Shown here: piece after piece, positions 63,160 to 64,000 of the stretch
Numbering within the stretch: the stretch's first letter is position 1
Layout: each line of letters begins with the position of its first letter
Assembly (NCBI GenBank): GCA_037042185.1
Contig: JAXQJY010000027.1
Location: 124,001 to 188,000, forward strand
Direction of reading: 5' to 3'
DNA from: Sordariomycetes sp. S80-01Y
Taxonomy: Eukaryota > Ascomycota > Sordariomycetes
DNA length: 64,000 nucleotides
Translations under genes and position numbers: made by a program
Notes under the pieces: generated by a model
Database searches by the model: none
Told to the model about the DNA's origin: nothing
The model's input: the letters and a program-made list of their open reading frames with translations, nothing else

Positions 63160-64000
63160 ATGGTTGCTCTGTCGCTCGAATATGCTGCTAGCAACTATTT
63201 GTCCCGCACTGTCCCGGACCTCTTTTCGTTGAAAGATCGCGTCACAGTCATCACTGGAGGGGCACGCGGGATCGGCTTAGCTTTTGGGTTCGCTTGCGCC
63301 GAAGTTGGCAGCCATATTGCAGTTATTGACCGCAGTGACGTGCCGCACGAACACTTCTACCGGCTCCAAAAGGAGTATGGAGTTACTGTGAAGTTGTACA
63401 AGTACGTGCAATACTGACATGAGACATTTCGGGGACGAAATACTGCCAGCAGTCGCTCATTAGATTAGGAAGCTAACACCCGGACCATAGGAGTGATGTA
63501 ACGAACCATTCGGCTCTTGAGGAAACTTTCGGCAATATCGTCAAAGATTTCGGGAGAATAGATGGGTTGTGAGTAATGGGCCGAGCATCCACCGTGCTCC
63601 CTACTCGCTAACTAAAGTGCCTGGTTCCTAGAATTACGGCCGCTGGCATTTGTCCGGATCAAAACTTCCTCGACCGCAAACCTGACGACGTAGCTCGCTG
63701 CTTTGCCATCAACTCTTTGGGAACCTACTATTCTGCACAGCTGGCTGCGCGACAGATAGTCAAGCAAGACTCGGGCCTGGATAAGCCCAGAGGTGGCTCG
63801 TTAATTTTCGTCGCTTCCATTGCTGCGCGCATGGCCAGCAAGATGCAGTATACCAGTGATTACTGCTCCAGCAAGGGCGCAGTCACAGCACTTTCGGTGC
63901 AATTGAGCTGCGAGCTCGCGCAGCACAACATCCGTGTCAACACCATTTCTCCCGGGTATGCTTTACAAGACCTGTGCTCGAGCCCCTCTAGAGTTGGACC
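63160..64000 (+). CDS. Short-chain dehydrogenase, D-arabinitol/mannitol dehydrogenase-like, cut by window end
   Basis: NAD(P)-dependent polyol/ketose oxidoreductase. Exons seen are 63160-63401, 63491-63568 and 63632-63955; a donor at 63956 opens an intron that runs past the window, so the C-terminus is missing. The N-terminus LSRTVPDLFSLKDRVTVITG and GGARGIGLAFGFA carry the TGxxxGxG motif. AAGICP replaces the usual NAG. SIAARMASKMQYTSDYCSSK supplies the catalytic Ser, Tyr and Lys. NIRVNTISPG is the conserved stretch just before the break. This sequence type is common in fungal D-arabinitol 2-dehydrogenase, L-xylulose reductase and mannitol dehydrogenase families, matching its place beside transketolase. 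About 215 residues are visible of an expected 270-310. Confidence 0.85.

Noticed and set aside
1-64000. CRISPR arrays, insertion-sequence ends or whole transposons
   Set aside because: No regularly spaced identical repeats, no terminal repeats with target duplications and no transposase or reverse transcriptase motifs were seen; the short repeats found are reported separately.

Overview
The window is nuclear DNA of a filamentous ascomycete (Pezizomycotina; a sordariomycete is my guess, not shown). The signs are protein genes split by many 48-90 nt introns with fungal splice signals, six Zn2Cys6 regulators, and typical fungal families: Dal5-type and sugar-porter MFS carriers, a GPR1/FUN34/YaaH carrier, P450s, class A and B flavin monooxygenases, and a dihydroxyacetone-synthase-like transketolase. 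No rRNA, tRNA, CRISPR array or whole mobile element was recognised. All gene models were spliced by eye. In each model called intact the exon phases join without internal stops.

Layout. (A) 0.4-8.4 kb, all on +: an anion carrier of the Dal5 group, then E2 (dihydrolipoyl succinyltransferase) and E1 of a 2-oxoglutarate-dehydrogenase-type complex, side by side. (B) 10.6-25.1 kb: aromatic-type catabolic enzymes (salicylate-hydroxylase-like FAD monooxygenase, alpha/beta hydrolase, ACMSD-type decarboxylase) among three Zn2Cys6 regulators, with a truncated P450 and a relic of a second Dal5-type carrier. (C) 27.4-33.8 kb: an unrecognised secreted, probably GPI-anchored protein, a complete P450 and an acetate-type carrier. 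(D) 35.2-45.4 kb: an intact Zn2Cys6 regulator, a nitrilase and an aldoxime dehydratase transcribed away from each other from one 837-bp promoter, an acyl-CoA-synthetase relic, and a Zn2Cys6 regulator that is decaying. (E) 46.8-50.1 kb: a class B flavin monooxygenase and an SDR. (F) 50.8 kb to the end: sugar carrier, Zn2Cys6 regulator, zinc polyol dehydrogenase, transketolase/dihydroxyacetone synthase and a second SDR cut by the window edge. F reads as a pentose/polyol catabolic cluster.

How it may work (inference). D is the clearest chemistry: aldoxime to nitrile (aldoxime dehydratase), then nitrile to carboxylic acid plus ammonia (nitrilase). F would import a sugar or polyol, oxidise or reduce it through two dehydrogenases to a ketose, and feed transketolase chemistry. 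A looks like a duplicated, diverged 2-oxo-acid dehydrogenase E1/E2 pair that would need the cell's shared E3. It could serve another 2-oxo acid or replace an inhibited housekeeping enzyme.

The window is accessory in character: catabolic modules with their own regulators, long gene-poor spacers and several gene relics. The leads most worth following are the linked E1/E2 pair with an altered E1 active-site segment, the aldoxime dehydratase/nitrilase pair, a short repeated motif (consensus GCRRTATCCTATCY) found in two intergenic spacers of region D, and CGG-rich tandem sites before the E1 and FAD-monooxygenase genes.
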